A stretch of DNA of 64,000 bases from Litorimonas sp039975855 (GCA_039975855.1 JBDWGH010000002.1:186001-250000); one strand, 5' to 3'; counted from the first letter of the stretch, positions 7,150 to 15,895 are shown. Translations and numbers: made by a program. The notes: generated by a model not told the origin, from the sequence alone.

Positions 7150-9552
7150 CTAATGCGCGGCAGCGCCGCCTTCTGGCATGGTGACGCCCGGTGTTCCCAT
7201 CATCAGACCGGCCAATTGAGCCTCGTCTGTGCTGGTCCATTTCACAGGTTTGATCTTTTTCGTAAGCGCATGTTTCAGAACTTCGCTGACGTGTTCAACT
7301 GGGATGATTTCCAACGCGCTTTTGACGTTATCCGGGATATCCGCGAGGTCTTTTTCATTCTCATGCGGGATAAGGACCGTCTTCACACCGCCGCGAAGGG
7401 CTGCGAGAAGTTTCTCTTTCAATCCGCCAATCGCTGTAACGCGACCGCGCAAAGTCACCTCACCCGTCATCGCGATATCATTTCGCACCGGAATATCGGT
7501 CAACACAGAGACAATGGATGTTACCATACCGATACCCGCACTCGGACCATCTTTCGGCGTCGCCCCGTCTGGGACGTGGATATGAATATCCGTTGATCCA
7601 AAGGTTCGCGGAGAAATACCCAATTCTGGCGCTTTGGACTGAACATAAGATTTGGCGGCCGAGATCGACTCTTTCATCACGTCCTTCAGATTACCTGTGA
7701 TTTTCATCGCGCCTTTGCCGGCCATAGACACAGCCTCAATGGTGAGGATATCGCCGCCGACACTCGTCCAGGCTAGGCCTGTCACAACACCGACTTGATC
7801 ATCCGTATCTGTCTTCCCAAAACGGAATTTCTTTACACCCATGAGCTCTTCCAAATGCTCTGACGTGACATCGATGGACTCAACTTCTTTGGATACGATT
7901 TTCGTCAGGACCTTACGGGCCAAAGATGCGATTTCACGCTTCAATCCACGGACACCAGCTTCGCGCGTATAGTACCGAATGATGTCACGCAGCGCGTCTT
8001 CGGACACTGAAAATTCCGTCGGTTTTAACCCGTGTTCTTTGGTTTGCTCCGGGATCAGGTGACGTTTAGCAATCTCAACCTTCTCGTCTTCTGTGTAACC
8101 AGGAATACGGATAATCTCCATCCGGTCTAAAAGCGGCTGAGACATGTTCAAGCTGTTGGCGGTCGTAATGAACATCACATCAGACAGGTCGTAATCAACG
8201 TCGAGATAATGATCGTTGAAGGTGTCGTTTTGCTCTGGGTCCAACACCTCAAGCAATGCTGATGAAGGATCCCCACGGTGATCTTGGCCCATCTTATCAA
8301 TCTCATCCAAGAGGAAGAGCGGGTTATTGAACTTCGCCTTCTTCATTGATTGGATGACACGGCCGGGCATGGACCCGATATAGGTCCGGCGATGACCACG
8401 GATTTCGCTCTCGTCACGCACACCGCCAAGCGACATACGCACAAATTCCCGACCGGTCGCACGGGCAACAGATTTACCAAGCGAGGTTTTACCAACGCCG
8501 GGAGGTCCGACGAGGCAGAGGATAGGTCCCTTCACCTTCTTTGTTCGCGTTTGAACGGCTAAATGCTCGATAATCCGGTCTTTGACCTTATCGAGTCCGT
8601 AATGGTCTTTATCGAGAATAGCCTGCGCCTTCGCTAGGTCACGCTGAACGCGCTTCTTCTTGCCCCACGGCACAGAGAGCATCCAATCGATGTAATTGCG
8701 GCTTACATTCGCTTCGGCGCTCATTGGCGACATGCGCTGCAGGCGGGACATTTCTTTATCGACTTTTTCTTTGGCTTCTTTGGAGAGCTTGGTGTTTTCA
8801 ACCTTCTCTCGCATTTCGGCCATCTCGTCTTGCTCGTCACCGCCGAGTTCTGTCTGAATCGCCTTCATCTGCTCGTTGAGGTAATATTCGCGCTGGGTCT
8901 TCTCCATCTGGCGCTTTACGCGGCCACGGATTTTCTTTTCGACCTTTAATAGCGACGCTTCACCGTCCAGCAATTCGAGGATTTGCGCGAGACGGTCACC
9001 GACCTCCGTTGACTCTAATAACGACTGTTTACGGTCGATATCCGCGCCCAAATGGACCGCAACAATATCGGAGAGTTTGGACGCGTCTGAGGTCTCAGAT
9101 ACTGAGGTTATAACTTCATCTGCGACTTTTTTGTTCAGCTTCCCATAGGACTCAAACCCTTTGCGGACTTGTTTCGCCATGGCGGCCACGTGATCCTTAT
9201 CCGCCTCTTCACTCTCTGTGATGCGGACATCACCTTCAAGAAACTCACCAAAGGTCAAATCGGTCACAGCAACTCGGTCTTCACCCTCAACAAGAACCCG
9301 AACGGTTCCATCAGGTAGTTTCAGCAGCTGAAGAATTTTCGCGATACATCCGCGCTCAAACAAATCATCGGCGCCCGGGTCATCTGTCGCCGAGTCCATT
9401 TGTGTCAAAAGCACAATGCGTTTTTCCGCCTTCATCACATCTTCCAGCGCAGCGATAGATTTTTCGCGCCCAACAAAAAGCGGCACAACCATATGCGGAA
9501 AAACCACAATATCGCGCAGCGGCAGAATTGGTAAACGTTGGGTGTCAGTCAT
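7150..9552 (-). CDS. lon: ATP-dependent protease Lon
   Basis: Cytoplasmic AAA+ serine protease that removes misfolded and specific regulatory proteins; in Caulobacter relatives it degrades cell-cycle regulators such as DnaA and CcrM. The domain order is complete: N-terminal substrate domain (PILPLRDIVVFPHMVVPLFVGRE), coiled linker, AAA+ ATPase with Walker A GPPGVGKTS at 349-357 and Walker B LFLLDEID, then the protease domain with the catalytic Ser in DGPSAG (near residue 672) and Lys in GGLKEKLLAA. I chose the ATG at 9552 (800 aa) because family members begin at this MTDTQ/LPILPL region; an in-frame ATG 20 codons further up adds an unrelated tail. Two small membrane-protein genes trail it. 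Confidence 0.97.
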   Translation of the reverse strand: MTDTQRLPILPLRDIVVFPHMVVPLFVGREKSIAALEDVMKAEKRIVLLTQMDSATDDPGADDLFERGCIAKILQLLKLPDGTVRVLVEGEDRVAVTDLTFGEFLEGDVRITESEEADKDHVAAMAKQVRKGFESYGKLNKKVADEVITSVSETSDASKLSDIVAVHLGADIDRKQSLLESTEVGDRLAQILELLDGEASLLKVEKKIRGRVKRQMEKTQREYYLNEQMKAIQTELGGDEQDEMAEMREKVENTKLSKEAKEKVDKEMSRLQRMSPMSAEANVSRNYIDWMLSVPWGKKKRVQRDLAKAQAILDKDHYGLDKVKDRIIEHLAVQTRTKKVKGPILCLVGPPGVGKTSLGKSVARATGREFVRMSLGGVRDESEIRGHRRTYIGSMPGRVIQSMKKAKFNNPLFLLDEIDKMGQDHRGDPSSALLEVLDPEQNDTFNDHYLDVDYDLSDVMFITTANSLNMSQPLLDRMEIIRIPGYTEDEKVEIAKRHLIPEQTKEHGLKPTEFSVSEDALRDIIRYYTREAGVRGLKREIASLARKVLTKIVSKEVESIDVTSEHLEELMGVKKFRFGKTDTDDQVGVVTGLAWTSVGGDILTIEAVSMAGKGAMKITGNLKDVMKESISAAKSYVQSKAPELGISPRTFGSTDIHIHVPDGATPKDGPSAGIGMVTSIVSVLTDIPVRNDIAMTGEVTLRGRVTAIGGLKEKLLAALRGGVKTVLIPHENEKDLADIPDNVKSALEIIPVEHVSEVLKHALTKKIKPVKWTSTDEAQLAGLMMGTPGVTMPEGGAAAH

Positions 9553-9796
9553 GACGGTGTCGGTCCTAATCTTGTTAGCTCTATATTTGGGGACCACCAC
9601 ACAGAACGGCAAGTTTTTATACGGGTTTAAACTGAGAAAACCTCACAGATCCTAAGATTTTGTCTTTTTATAACATTGGCGACAGAATTTAACAGCGAAC
9701 CATGAAACACAAGCGGGGGGGGTAAACATCTTAGAACGCTGCAAATATCCAACGCATTGGTTATTGCATTGAACAAAGGCGATTTGACCCTGTGTT

Positions 9797-10570
9797 CTAC
9801 TCGCACCCAAAATAGTTATTTGAGTAACAAGCCAGTGTGAGCCCTTGAGCCTCCGCTATTTGGCTTTGTGTCATCAAATCTGAAACGGTTTTCAGAGCCC
9901 CCAATGCTTCCGGATACCTCTCCCCGGCGGCGAGCGTGAGCCATTGATAGGACAGAACGAGATTCTGTTTAGCGCCGTAACCGTTGGCATAGTTAGCGCC
10001 CACCTTATATTGCGCAGCCCCCATTCCTTGTTCCGCTGCCCGACGAAACCATTTCATGGCTTCGTCGTCATCCTCGGGCACCCCTTGACCAGTCGTGTAA
10101 CTATAAGCCAGATCATACTGCGCTTGAGGGTGCCCTTGCTCGGCAGCCTTGCGGTACCATCTGACCGCTTCGGAATCATCCTTTGATACACCCTCACCCT
10201 TGGCGTATTTTATTCCAAGACTTGATTGCGCTATCATATGACCTTGTAGGGCAGCCGCGCGGTACCACTTCACCGCTTCGCGATCATCCTTTGTGACACC
10301 ACTACCGTATTCGTACATAAATCCTAAGCTAAGCTGCGCATCCGGATAACCTTGTTCGGCGGCCTCACGGTACCACTTAAGTGCTTTAGCATTATCTTCC
10401 GAAATACCGATACCATAGTCGTACATTGTTCCCAAAAGAAGCTGAGCCGAAAGATCGCCTTGCTCCGCCAGTCGCTTTGTGCCGTCAAAATCCTGGGCAG
10501 ATGCGGAATAAGAGACCACTCCGCAGACAAGACAGGATGCAATTGCGATTTTTCTTAAACTCTCAAACAT
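9797..10570 (-). CDS. Exported Sel1-repeat (SLR) protein
   Basis: An N-terminal signal peptide (IAIASCLVCGVVSYSASA, cut before QDF) is followed by about five or six Sel1-like repeats of 36 residues. Each carries the AxxxLGxxYxxGxGVxxDDxEAxKWYRxAAxQG pattern (for example AQLSLGFMYEYGSG, then DDREAVKWYRAAALQG). SLR proteins are helical scaffolds that mediate protein-protein contacts; this one should act in the periplasm. It stands alone between clpX and lon on the same strand, 97 bases from the clpX stop, with the clpX terminator in the gap. It therefore probably has its own promoter. Two cysteines lie near the C-terminus (ACYSNNYFGCE). The partner is unknown. Confidence 0.88.
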   Translation of the reverse strand: MFESLRKIAIASCLVCGVVSYSASAQDFDGTKRLAEQGDLSAQLLLGTMYDYGIGISEDNAKALKWYREAAEQGYPDAQLSLGFMYEYGSGVTKDDREAVKWYRAAALQGHMIAQSSLGIKYAKGEGVSKDDSEAVRWYRKAAEQGHPQAQYDLAYSYTTGQGVPEDDDEAMKWFRRAAEQGMGAAQYKVGANYANGYGAKQNLVLSYQWLTLAAGERYPEALGALKTVSDLMTQSQIAEAQGLTLACYSNNYFGCE

Positions 10571-10610
10571 AACTTTTCTTGTTTAACGCAATTGGCACAA
10601 CACTCATCCG

Positions 10611-10640
10611 AAACAAAAACGGGGGCCCGAAGGTCCCCGC
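10611..10640 (-). terminator. Rho-independent terminator after clpX
   Basis: Read on the minus strand, CGGGGACC pairs with GGCCCCCG (one A-C mismatch) around a TTCG tetraloop, then TTTTTGTTT. It lies 28 bases past the clpX stop. Confidence 0.85.
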
Positions 10641-10667
10641 TTGCATTCGATAGCACTGTTGAAAACC

Positions 10668-11930
10668 TTAAGCGGATTTGTCAGCCGGCTTTTTCGTCTT
10701 TGAATGGACCAAAAGCGGCTCCGCATTTCCGTCCAGAACTTCCGCATTAATGACGACTTCTTCAACGCCTTCATAAGTCGGTAGATCGAACATGGAGTCG
10801 AGCAAGATACCTTCCATAATAGACCGCAATCCCCGTGCACCCGTCTTACGGGCAAGCGCCTTTTTGGCGATAGATTTCAGCGCGTCTTCCGTAAAGGTCA
10901 GTTTGACGTTCTCCATTTGGAAAAGTGTCTGATACTGTTTGACCAATGCGTTACGCGGCTGCGTCAGAATTGTGATCAGTGCGTCTTCGTCCAGATCGGT
11001 CAGCGTCGCGATAACCGGCAAACGACCCACAAATTCAGGGATAAGACCAAAGCGCGTCAGATCTTCCGGCTCGACGCCTTGTAAAAGATCGCCAACCTTG
11101 CGCTCGTCCAATTCTTTGACTGTGCCGCCAAAACCGATGGAGCTTTCATCACCGCGATTGGCAATAACTTTGTCCAGTCCCGCGAAAGCGCCGCCAACAA
11201 CAAAGAGGATGTTCGTCGTGTCCACTTGTAGGAATTCTTGTTGCGGATGCTTCCGGCCGCCTTGCGGAGGAACAGACGCAACAGTGCCTTCCATAATCTT
11301 CAACAGCGCTTGCTGCACGCCCTCACCCGATACATCACGGGTGATGGATGGATTGTCGGACTTACGAGAAATCTTATCGACTTCATCAATATAAACGATA
11401 CCGCGTTGGGCACGCTCAACATTGTAATCCGCGCTTTGCAGCAGTTTCAGAATGATGTTCTCGACATCTTCGCCAACATAACCAGCCTCTGTGAGGGTTG
11501 TCGCATCCGCCATTGTGAACGGAACGTCCAGAATGCGCGCGAGTGTCTGCGCGAGGAGCGTTTTACCGCAACCCGTTGGACCAACCAGAAGAATGTTCGA
11601 TTTCGCCAGTTCCACATCCGGATTGGACGCAGCATGGTTCAGGCGTTTGTAATGGTTATGAACCGCAACAGACAGGACGCGCTTGGCGTAATGCTGACCG
11701 ATGACATAATCATCGAGAATTTGCGTAATCTCTTGTGGTGTTGGAACACCCTCTTGAGTCTTAGCAAGGGAGCCTTTGCCCTCTTCCTTGATGATATCCA
11801 TGCAGAGCTCGACGCATTCATCGCAGATGAAGACTGTCGGTCCAGCAATTAGCTTACGGACTTCGTGCTGCGACTTACCACAAAATGAGCAGTAGAGCGT
11901 ATTCTTGCTGTCCGTTGTATTCTTGCTCAT
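10668..11930 (-). CDS. clpX: ATP-dependent Clp protease ATP-binding subunit ClpX
   Basis: AAA+ unfoldase that recognises tagged substrates, unfolds them and feeds them to ClpP. The N-terminal zinc-binding domain is intact (Cys14, Cys17, Cys36, Cys39 in CSFCGKSQ and CDEC); this domain docks adaptors such as SspB. Walker A is GPTGCGKT near residue 117, Walker B is IVYIDEVDKI, and the ClpP-contact IGF-type loop is present as SSIGFGG. At 420 aa the length is normal. It lies downstream of clpP with a 193-base gap that contains a strong inverted repeat. ssrA and sspB, which supply and deliver its substrates, are also in this window. Confidence 0.98.
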   Translation of the reverse strand: MSKNTTDSKNTLYCSFCGKSQHEVRKLIAGPTVFICDECVELCMDIIKEEGKGSLAKTQEGVPTPQEITQILDDYVIGQHYAKRVLSVAVHNHYKRLNHAASNPDVELAKSNILLVGPTGCGKTLLAQTLARILDVPFTMADATTLTEAGYVGEDVENIILKLLQSADYNVERAQRGIVYIDEVDKISRKSDNPSITRDVSGEGVQQALLKIMEGTVASVPPQGGRKHPQQEFLQVDTTNILFVVGGAFAGLDKVIANRGDESSIGFGGTVKELDERKVGDLLQGVEPEDLTRFGLIPEFVGRLPVIATLTDLDEDALITILTQPRNALVKQYQTLFQMENVKLTFTEDALKSIAKKALARKTGARGLRSIMEGILLDSMFDLPTYEGVEEVVINAEVLDGNAEPLLVHSKTKKPADKSA

Positions 11931-12000
11931 GGTCTACCTTTATTCCATCGATTCAATCCTGCTGTTCACTGCAAGATTGATGCCGAATGCGTCCCCTTCA

Positions 12001-12030
12001 TTGTGCGGAGGTTGAATCACCTTCGCACAA
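12001..12030. repeat. 30-bp inverted repeat between clpP and clpX
   Basis: TTGTGCGGAGGT and ACCTTCGCACAA form 12-bp arms with one mismatch, around a 6-base centre (TGAATC). It lies about 70 bases upstream of the clpX start and about 95 bases after the clpP stop. On the minus-strand transcript it would form a strong hairpin, but no T-run follows, so it is not a standard terminator. It could be an RNA-processing hairpin within a clpP-clpX transcript or an operator for clpX. Confidence 0.55.
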
Positions 12031-12123
12031 AAATCTTAAGGCCAGACTTACACACCGCGCAATACGGAAAGAAAGCCTAACTTACAGTGCTGGAACGATA
12101 ATCGCCCCAGCCCCTGAATTCAC

Positions 12124-12744
12124 CTATGTTTCACCGCGCTTGGTGTAAACATGATCGACAATACCAAAGTCTTTTGCTTCTTGCGCGCTCATGAAATGGT
12201 CACGGTCGAGTGTTTTCTCGATCACGGCATATTTGTTACCGGTGTGCTTAACATAAATTTCGTTCAAACGCTTCTTCATCGCTTGGATGTCGTCAGCATG
12301 ACGCTGAATGTCAGACGCTTGTCCGCGGAACCCGCCAGATGGCTGATGTACCATGACGCGCGCATTCGGCAGAGCTACGCGCATATCGGCTTCACCGGCT
12401 GCGAGGAGCAATGAGCCCATAGAACAGGCCTGACCGATACAAACGGTTGAAACTGGACACTTGATGTATTGCATCGTGTCATAAATCGCCATGCCAGCCG
12501 TCACAACGCCGCCCGGGGAGTTGATATACATGCTGATCTCTTTCTTTGGGTTCTCGGACTCAAGGAAGAGAAGCTGTGATGTAATCAAAGACGCCATGCC
12601 ATCTTCGACAACACCTGTCAGGAAGATGATACGGTCTTTGAGAAGGCGAGAGAAAATATCAAACGCGCGTTCGCCGCGGGATGTTTGTTCAACAACCATC
12701 GGCACGAGGTTCATCAGTGTATCTTGGGGATCTTGCATCATCAT
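12124..12744 (-). CDS. clpP: ATP-dependent Clp protease proteolytic subunit ClpP
   Basis: Serine peptidase that forms the 14-subunit barrel of ClpXP/ClpAP. The catalytic triad is Ser108 (GQACSMGS), His133 (VMVHQPSGG) and Asp182 (KTLDRDHF), matching the E. coli spacing with an 11-residue offset. At 206 aa the length is normal. The start MMMQD is supported by AAAGGA 6 bases upstream and matches the usual 'MNLVPMVVEQTSRGER' N-terminus. A 17-codon ORF with its own excellent ribosome site ends 3 bases before this start, in the same frame. Confidence 0.98.
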   Translation of the reverse strand: MMMQDPQDTLMNLVPMVVEQTSRGERAFDIFSRLLKDRIIFLTGVVEDGMASLITSQLLFLESENPKKEISMYINSPGGVVTAGMAIYDTMQYIKCPVSTVCIGQACSMGSLLLAAGEADMRVALPNARVMVHQPSGGFRGQASDIQRHADDIQAMKKRLNEIYVKHTGNKYAVIEKTLDRDHFMSAQEAKDFGIVDHVYTKRGET

Positions 12745-12747
12745 AGT

Positions 12748-12801
12748 CTATCCTTTGGGATCAGGTGGCAGAACGTCCACCGTCAAATCAGTTGCAATCA
12801 T
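12748..12801 (-). CDS. 17-codon upstream ORF (leader peptide) before clpP
   Basis: ATG at 799-801 is preceded by AAGGAG with 8-base spacing, a stronger ribosome site than that of clpP itself. It encodes MIATDLTVDVLPPDPKG and stops with TAG. That stop overlaps the clpP ribosome site and lies 3 bases before the clpP ATG, in frame with it. This geometry fits translational coupling or a leader peptide. Whether it is translated is an inference; it could also be a chance ORF in the 5' leader. Confidence 0.4.
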   Translation of the reverse strand: MIATDLTVDVLPPDPKG

Positions 12802-12828
12802 ATTGCCCTCTCCTTCTCAGCTTTCAAG
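12799..12828 (-). promoter_or_regulatory. Candidate heat-shock (sigma-32-type) promoter for clpP
   Basis: On the minus strand, CTTGAA (12828-12823) is followed after 14 bases by GGGCAATAT. The -35 matches the sigma-32 CTTGAA consensus well; the -10 only partly matches CCCCATnT. The supposed -10 also overlaps the upstream ORF start, so a transcript starting here would lack that ORF's ribosome site. Weak call. Confidence 0.22.
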
Positions 12829-12914
12829 GGTCGAGGCTGAGGAATGTGCGCACGGGGTTAACGCCGCAGGCCGTAAACCCCGAAATGTCAATTCGTAAGC
12901 GAAATGATGCAGCC

Positions 12915-13625
12915 TTACCCCTCCGCTTCAAACACCAACGCGTCCATACGATCATGATAAGCCATCAAGGTCTTTGACTCCCGGATATAAGCCTGAATCG
13001 GCGTCGGAAAGACCTCGGCGCTCATGCCATGTAAGAAAGCGTAAACCGTCGCATCAACCTCCGCCGGTTTTGACCCCAATATGAATTTCTTTTTTCCAAG
13101 TTGAGCCTCTACCGCTTTGACGTCATCCAAGCCCAACTCGTAGACTTCCGCATCTGAATGACGCGCGATCCCTTGGCCTTGTGCAGATTTCACGACCCCT
13201 TTCACGATCATTCGGAAAACGGTCATGCGAATGAATTTAGGAATTTCAGAGAATAATTTATCCGCCAACATCTTATGATGGTCCGTTTTCACCCATCGCG
13301 GGTAGAGCATGCCTGCCCAATAGGTCCGTTCCTCCAGCATGACCTTGAGGGCGTGGCCTGTCGCGAGCTGCTGTGCACTTAACCCCTCGGCCAGCGGGTC
13401 ACCAAACTTAGCTTTGAGATGTTTTATGATGAAGGTGGAATCCCCGATAGCGTCGCCCTCATCAACGATAAATGGGATTTTCTTTTTTGGTGCTTTTCGT
13501 GGATCCGTCTCTTTATGCTCAGAAAATGGAATAGCTGCCAGCCGCATGTAAGCCATTGTTTTCAGCACGAAGGGCCCCGTTTCGCGCAAGCCAAAAGCCG
13601 GTCCAAATTTGTAAAGTTCTATCAT
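12915..13625 (-). CDS. Glutathione S-transferase family protein, Fax/metaxin-like
   Basis: The N-terminal 75 residues form a thioredoxin-fold GST domain (IELYKFGPAFGLRETGPF, then KKKIPFIVDEG and GDSTFIIKHL), and the rest is an all-helical C-terminal domain. The GDSTFIIKHL segment and C-terminal KKFILGSKPAEVDATVYAFL are typical of the 'failed axon connections'/metaxin-like branch rather than classical detoxifying GSTs. A catalytic Cys or Ser at the usual N-terminal position is not obvious, so enzymatic activity is uncertain. It is the next leftward-reading gene upstream of clpP, after a 170-base gap. No operon partner suggests a specific substrate. Confidence 0.8.
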   Translation of the reverse strand: MIELYKFGPAFGLRETGPFVLKTMAYMRLAAIPFSEHKETDPRKAPKKKIPFIVDEGDAIGDSTFIIKHLKAKFGDPLAEGLSAQQLATGHALKVMLEERTYWAGMLYPRWVKTDHHKMLADKLFSEIPKFIRMTVFRMIVKGVVKSAQGQGIARHSDAEVYELGLDDVKAVEAQLGKKKFILGSKPAEVDATVYAFLHGMSAEVFPTPIQAYIRESKTLMAYHDRMDALVFEAEG

Positions 13626-13735
13626 TGTGCGTCTCCCTTTGCCCCATACTAGGATGCAAATTCAATTTTTGACAGGGCTCAAAATTAGAATAACGTCCAG
13701 TTTCAATGATTATATACGACCATCGATAAGAGAGC

Positions 13736-14326
13736 GTGATTGTGATTTCTGACTCGTCAAATGGATATGACGATATTGCGGACACCTTTATTCAAGTCCG
13801 GTCGACGACGTCTGGCGTCTCAACAGTTCAGGGCTGGGCGAACAGATTTAAACCGGGCGATACAGTCTTGGACATAGGTTCAGGATCCGGCCTGCCGCTT
13901 ACAAAGGTCTTGATCGACCTTGGCCTCAAGGTTTCCGCAATTGATGCTTCTCCCAAAATGGTTGCGGCCTTTCGTAAGAACTTCCCCCACACTGAGATTA
14001 CCTGTGAGGCAGCCGAAGAAAGTTCATTTTTACATCGCAAATTTGACGGTGTTCTCGCCGTGGGACTTATTTTCCTGTTGTCCCCAGAGGTTCAACGCCA
14101 GCTCATTCTTCGAATAGCGGATGCAGTTAAGCCCGGAGGTCACCTCTTGTTTTCCGCTCCAAAGGAAACGGGAAGCTGGGACGACCTGCTCACAAAGCGG
14201 CAATCTCATTCTCTCGGAGAAGACAGCTATATTCACCTCCTTGAAAGCTCCGGATTAGTCCTAAATGAGAGATATACAGATGAAGGCGGGAGTTATTATT
14301 ATGCAGCTGCGAGACCCGCATCTTGA
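13736..14326 (+). CDS. Class I SAM-dependent methyltransferase
   Basis: The SAM-binding motif I is clear (DTVLDIGSGSGLPL, about residues 36-49), followed by motif II with acidic residue (SAIDASPKMV) and a motif near ITCEAAEESSF. The C-terminal half has RIADAVKPGGHLLFSAPKE, the post-motif strand seen in small-molecule methyltransferases. The start is GTG; an alternative GTG two codons later has better spacing from the upstream GAGAG. Single gene, divergent from the GST gene. The substrate cannot be predicted. Confidence 0.85.
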   Translation: MIVISDSSNGYDDIADTFIQVRSTTSGVSTVQGWANRFKPGDTVLDIGSGSGLPLTKVLIDLGLKVSAIDASPKMVAAFRKNFPHTEITCEAAEESSFLHRKFDGVLAVGLIFLLSPEVQRQLILRIADAVKPGGHLLFSAPKETGSWDDLLTKRQSHSLGEDSYIHLLESSGLVLNERYTDEGGSYYYAAARPAS

Positions 14327-14461
14327 GCCCGAATTCTCGGCTTTCCATAAACTCTTCAGACTCCATCACGGAAACAGAGCGTTAAATTTCAAAGACTTGG
14401 TCTCGCAGCTCCATGAAATGCAGAAACATAATCCGCACACCCCAAAACCTATGCCATTTTA

Positions 14462-14722
14462 AAGCTGTCTTCTTTCAACGGGCAGCCATGTGCACGTTGG
14501 CTTGGCTGGAAAGAAGCGGCGCTTGTCATTGGACGAAGCTGGGTAACGTCAGCGGAGTTGGGTGGCTTATCGAGAGCTGTTTACCCCGCGACTGGGTAGT
14601 TCGGCCGGTAATGCGAAAAGGCGCCGCTGCGTGGGGCTTCTTGGCAAAAGCTGGGAAGGCTCGAAAACATATTATTTTAACGCTGGTTTGCACCAGAGCC
14701 TGACCACCCACGCAGACATCCC
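14462..14722 (+). repeat. Dispersed ~261-bp intergenic repeat, copy A
   Basis: This intergenic block, from AAGCTGTCT to GACATCCC, recurs in the same orientation at 63132-63392. By eye the two are about 75 % identical, nearly colinear and the same length. Shared blocks include GCGGCGCTTGTCATTGG, TTCGGCCGGTA, GCGAAAAGGCG, GGCTCGAAAAC and GAGCCTGACCACCCACGC. No common reading frame survives in both. At 14683-14696 it has a hairpin CTGGT-TTGC-ACCAG, which in copy B becomes CTCGT-TTGC-ACGAG, a compensatory change. GGGTGG and CCACCC segments could close an outer stem. It may be a structured RNA or a miniature repeat family; orientation of any transcript is unknown. Confidence 0.75.
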
Positions 14723-14782
14723 ACTCTAACGATTAAATTGAGACTTAAACGAAACAAAAGAAAACACAAAAGGCCCTACCAA

Positions 14783-15241
14783 ATGCCTCGAAAACCTATC
14801 TCTGCGCGCAAACGCCGTGACGCCTGGGAGGCTTTGCGACTACAATCTGCCCGTCGGCGCGCTGTTGTCGAACGCCGAGACCACCATGCGCGACAGGCTG
14901 CTCTCGCCTTGCGTAAAGCGACGCCCGATTGGGTGGATTTGGATAAGCAGGTAAAACAGCTTCAATTGGAAGCTGAGATGGACGCAATGGAGGCGTGCCT
15001 TGACGCGCGCCGTCCCGATATCCCCATTCTCAATTTCGATCTCATGCCAGGGTTTTCACCCCCAGCGAAACCCGAACCCGACGTTCATCCGGACGTCAAA
15101 ATACAAGCTGCCCTCTCCGCCGTACAAGAACCTCGGCCCGTCAATGAAAATAAGCCGCCCCCGCAGGGCGCTAGAAATTGGAAATATGAAAGCACACTAG
15201 ACGACCGCAACCCCGCCGATGACCATCGGAATTGGGAGTGA
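14783..15241 (+). CDS. Hypothetical basic/proline-rich protein, 152 aa
   Basis: Unrecognised. The first 60 residues are strongly basic and probably helical (KPISARKRRDAWEALRLQ, then RRRAVVERRDHHARQAALAL). A middle coil (LDKQVKQLQLEAEMDAME) follows, then a low-complexity Pro-rich tail (SPPAKPEPDVHPDV). There is no signal peptide. The ATG at 14783 is the first standard start; a TTG 45 bases upstream is also possible. It follows the dispersed repeat directly. It could bind nucleic acid, but that is a guess from charge alone. Confidence 0.45.
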   Translation: MPRKPISARKRRDAWEALRLQSARRRAVVERRDHHARQAALALRKATPDWVDLDKQVKQLQLEAEMDAMEACLDARRPDIPILNFDLMPGFSPPAKPEPDVHPDVKIQAALSAVQEPRPVNENKPPPQGARNWKYESTLDDRNPADDHRNWE

Positions 15242-15247
15242 TGATTT

Positions 15248-15895
15248 TTAGCTCTCTGATTGATATGCCAACCCAACCAGGCACATGACCACGAACAAGT
15301 GAAAACAAATTCCAACCATGACCGCATGACCAAAGGGGTATGTTAAAAACTCAAGCTGCAGGGTTTCCCCGATCCAGTAATTTGGAACCAGTAACCCAGC
15401 CGGGGATAACCCGCCCTTAAAGAGGCCAATTAACCCCATAAATGGCGCGAGCACGAGCAGAGCCCGGCATATATATCGGGTCACCCTGCGGAGCGGAGGT
15501 TCGGTCAATCGCATGGCAAAGACAAAAATGACGCTATTAAATCCAGCCATCAGGCCCAACCCAGTCGACAGAGATGACGGCTCACCGCTGAATTGAAGAC
15601 ACAGTTTTACTAGAAAAGAGACACCCACAAACAACCAAATGGTGGACGCCGGGCGGGTGGATCGGCGGTTTAGTATATAGCTCGCAAAGCCAAAAAATGA
15701 TCCGAAAAACCCAATACTCAGCGTCAACAATTTCAGACGCGCATCAACAGGTCGAAGATGGAGAAACGGAATTGTACTCGGCGTATGCTCCACCGAAGCC
15801 GCGAATATGAGGCCAAAAACACCAAGAAAAACCGCAAGGCCAGCTATTACAAAACTGCCAGTTGACCCGCTTCGCTCTGGTTCCGATCTTTTCAT
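15248..15895 (-). CDS. Multi-pass membrane protein, 215 aa
   Basis: About six hydrophobic segments are visible (for example GSFVIAGLAVFLGVFGLIFA, LLTLSIGFFGSFFGFASYIL, TIWLFVGVSFLVKLCLQF, AMVGICFHLFVVMCLVGLAY), so it is an inner-membrane protein. No conserved catalytic or transport motif stands out and I do not recognise the family. It ends 6 bases from the convergent stop of the neighbouring basic protein gene and is not in an operon. Confidence 0.55.
   Translation of the reverse strand: MKRSEPERSGSTGSFVIAGLAVFLGVFGLIFAASVEHTPSTIPFLHLRPVDARLKLLTLSIGFFGSFFGFASYILNRRSTRPASTIWLFVGVSFLVKLCLQFSGEPSSLSTGLGLMAGFNSVIFVFAMRLTEPPLRRVTRYICRALLVLAPFMGLIGLFKGGLSPAGLLVPNYWIGETLQLEFLTYPFGHAVMVGICFHLFVVMCLVGLAYQSES

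Noticed and set aside
7153..7596. Plus-strand ORFs inside lon, and similar long antisense ORFs inside clpX, tig, mreB, degP and mrdA
   Set aside because: They are antisense to well-supported genes and show no family features.
14265..14462. Plus-strand 65-codon ORF overlapping the methyltransferase 3' end
   Set aside because: Out of frame with the real gene, weak start, no recognisable features.
14413..14703. ORFs across repeat copy A, and similar ones at 63257-63513 across copy B
   Set aside because: The two repeat copies do not keep the same frame, so these ORFs are by-products of the repeat.
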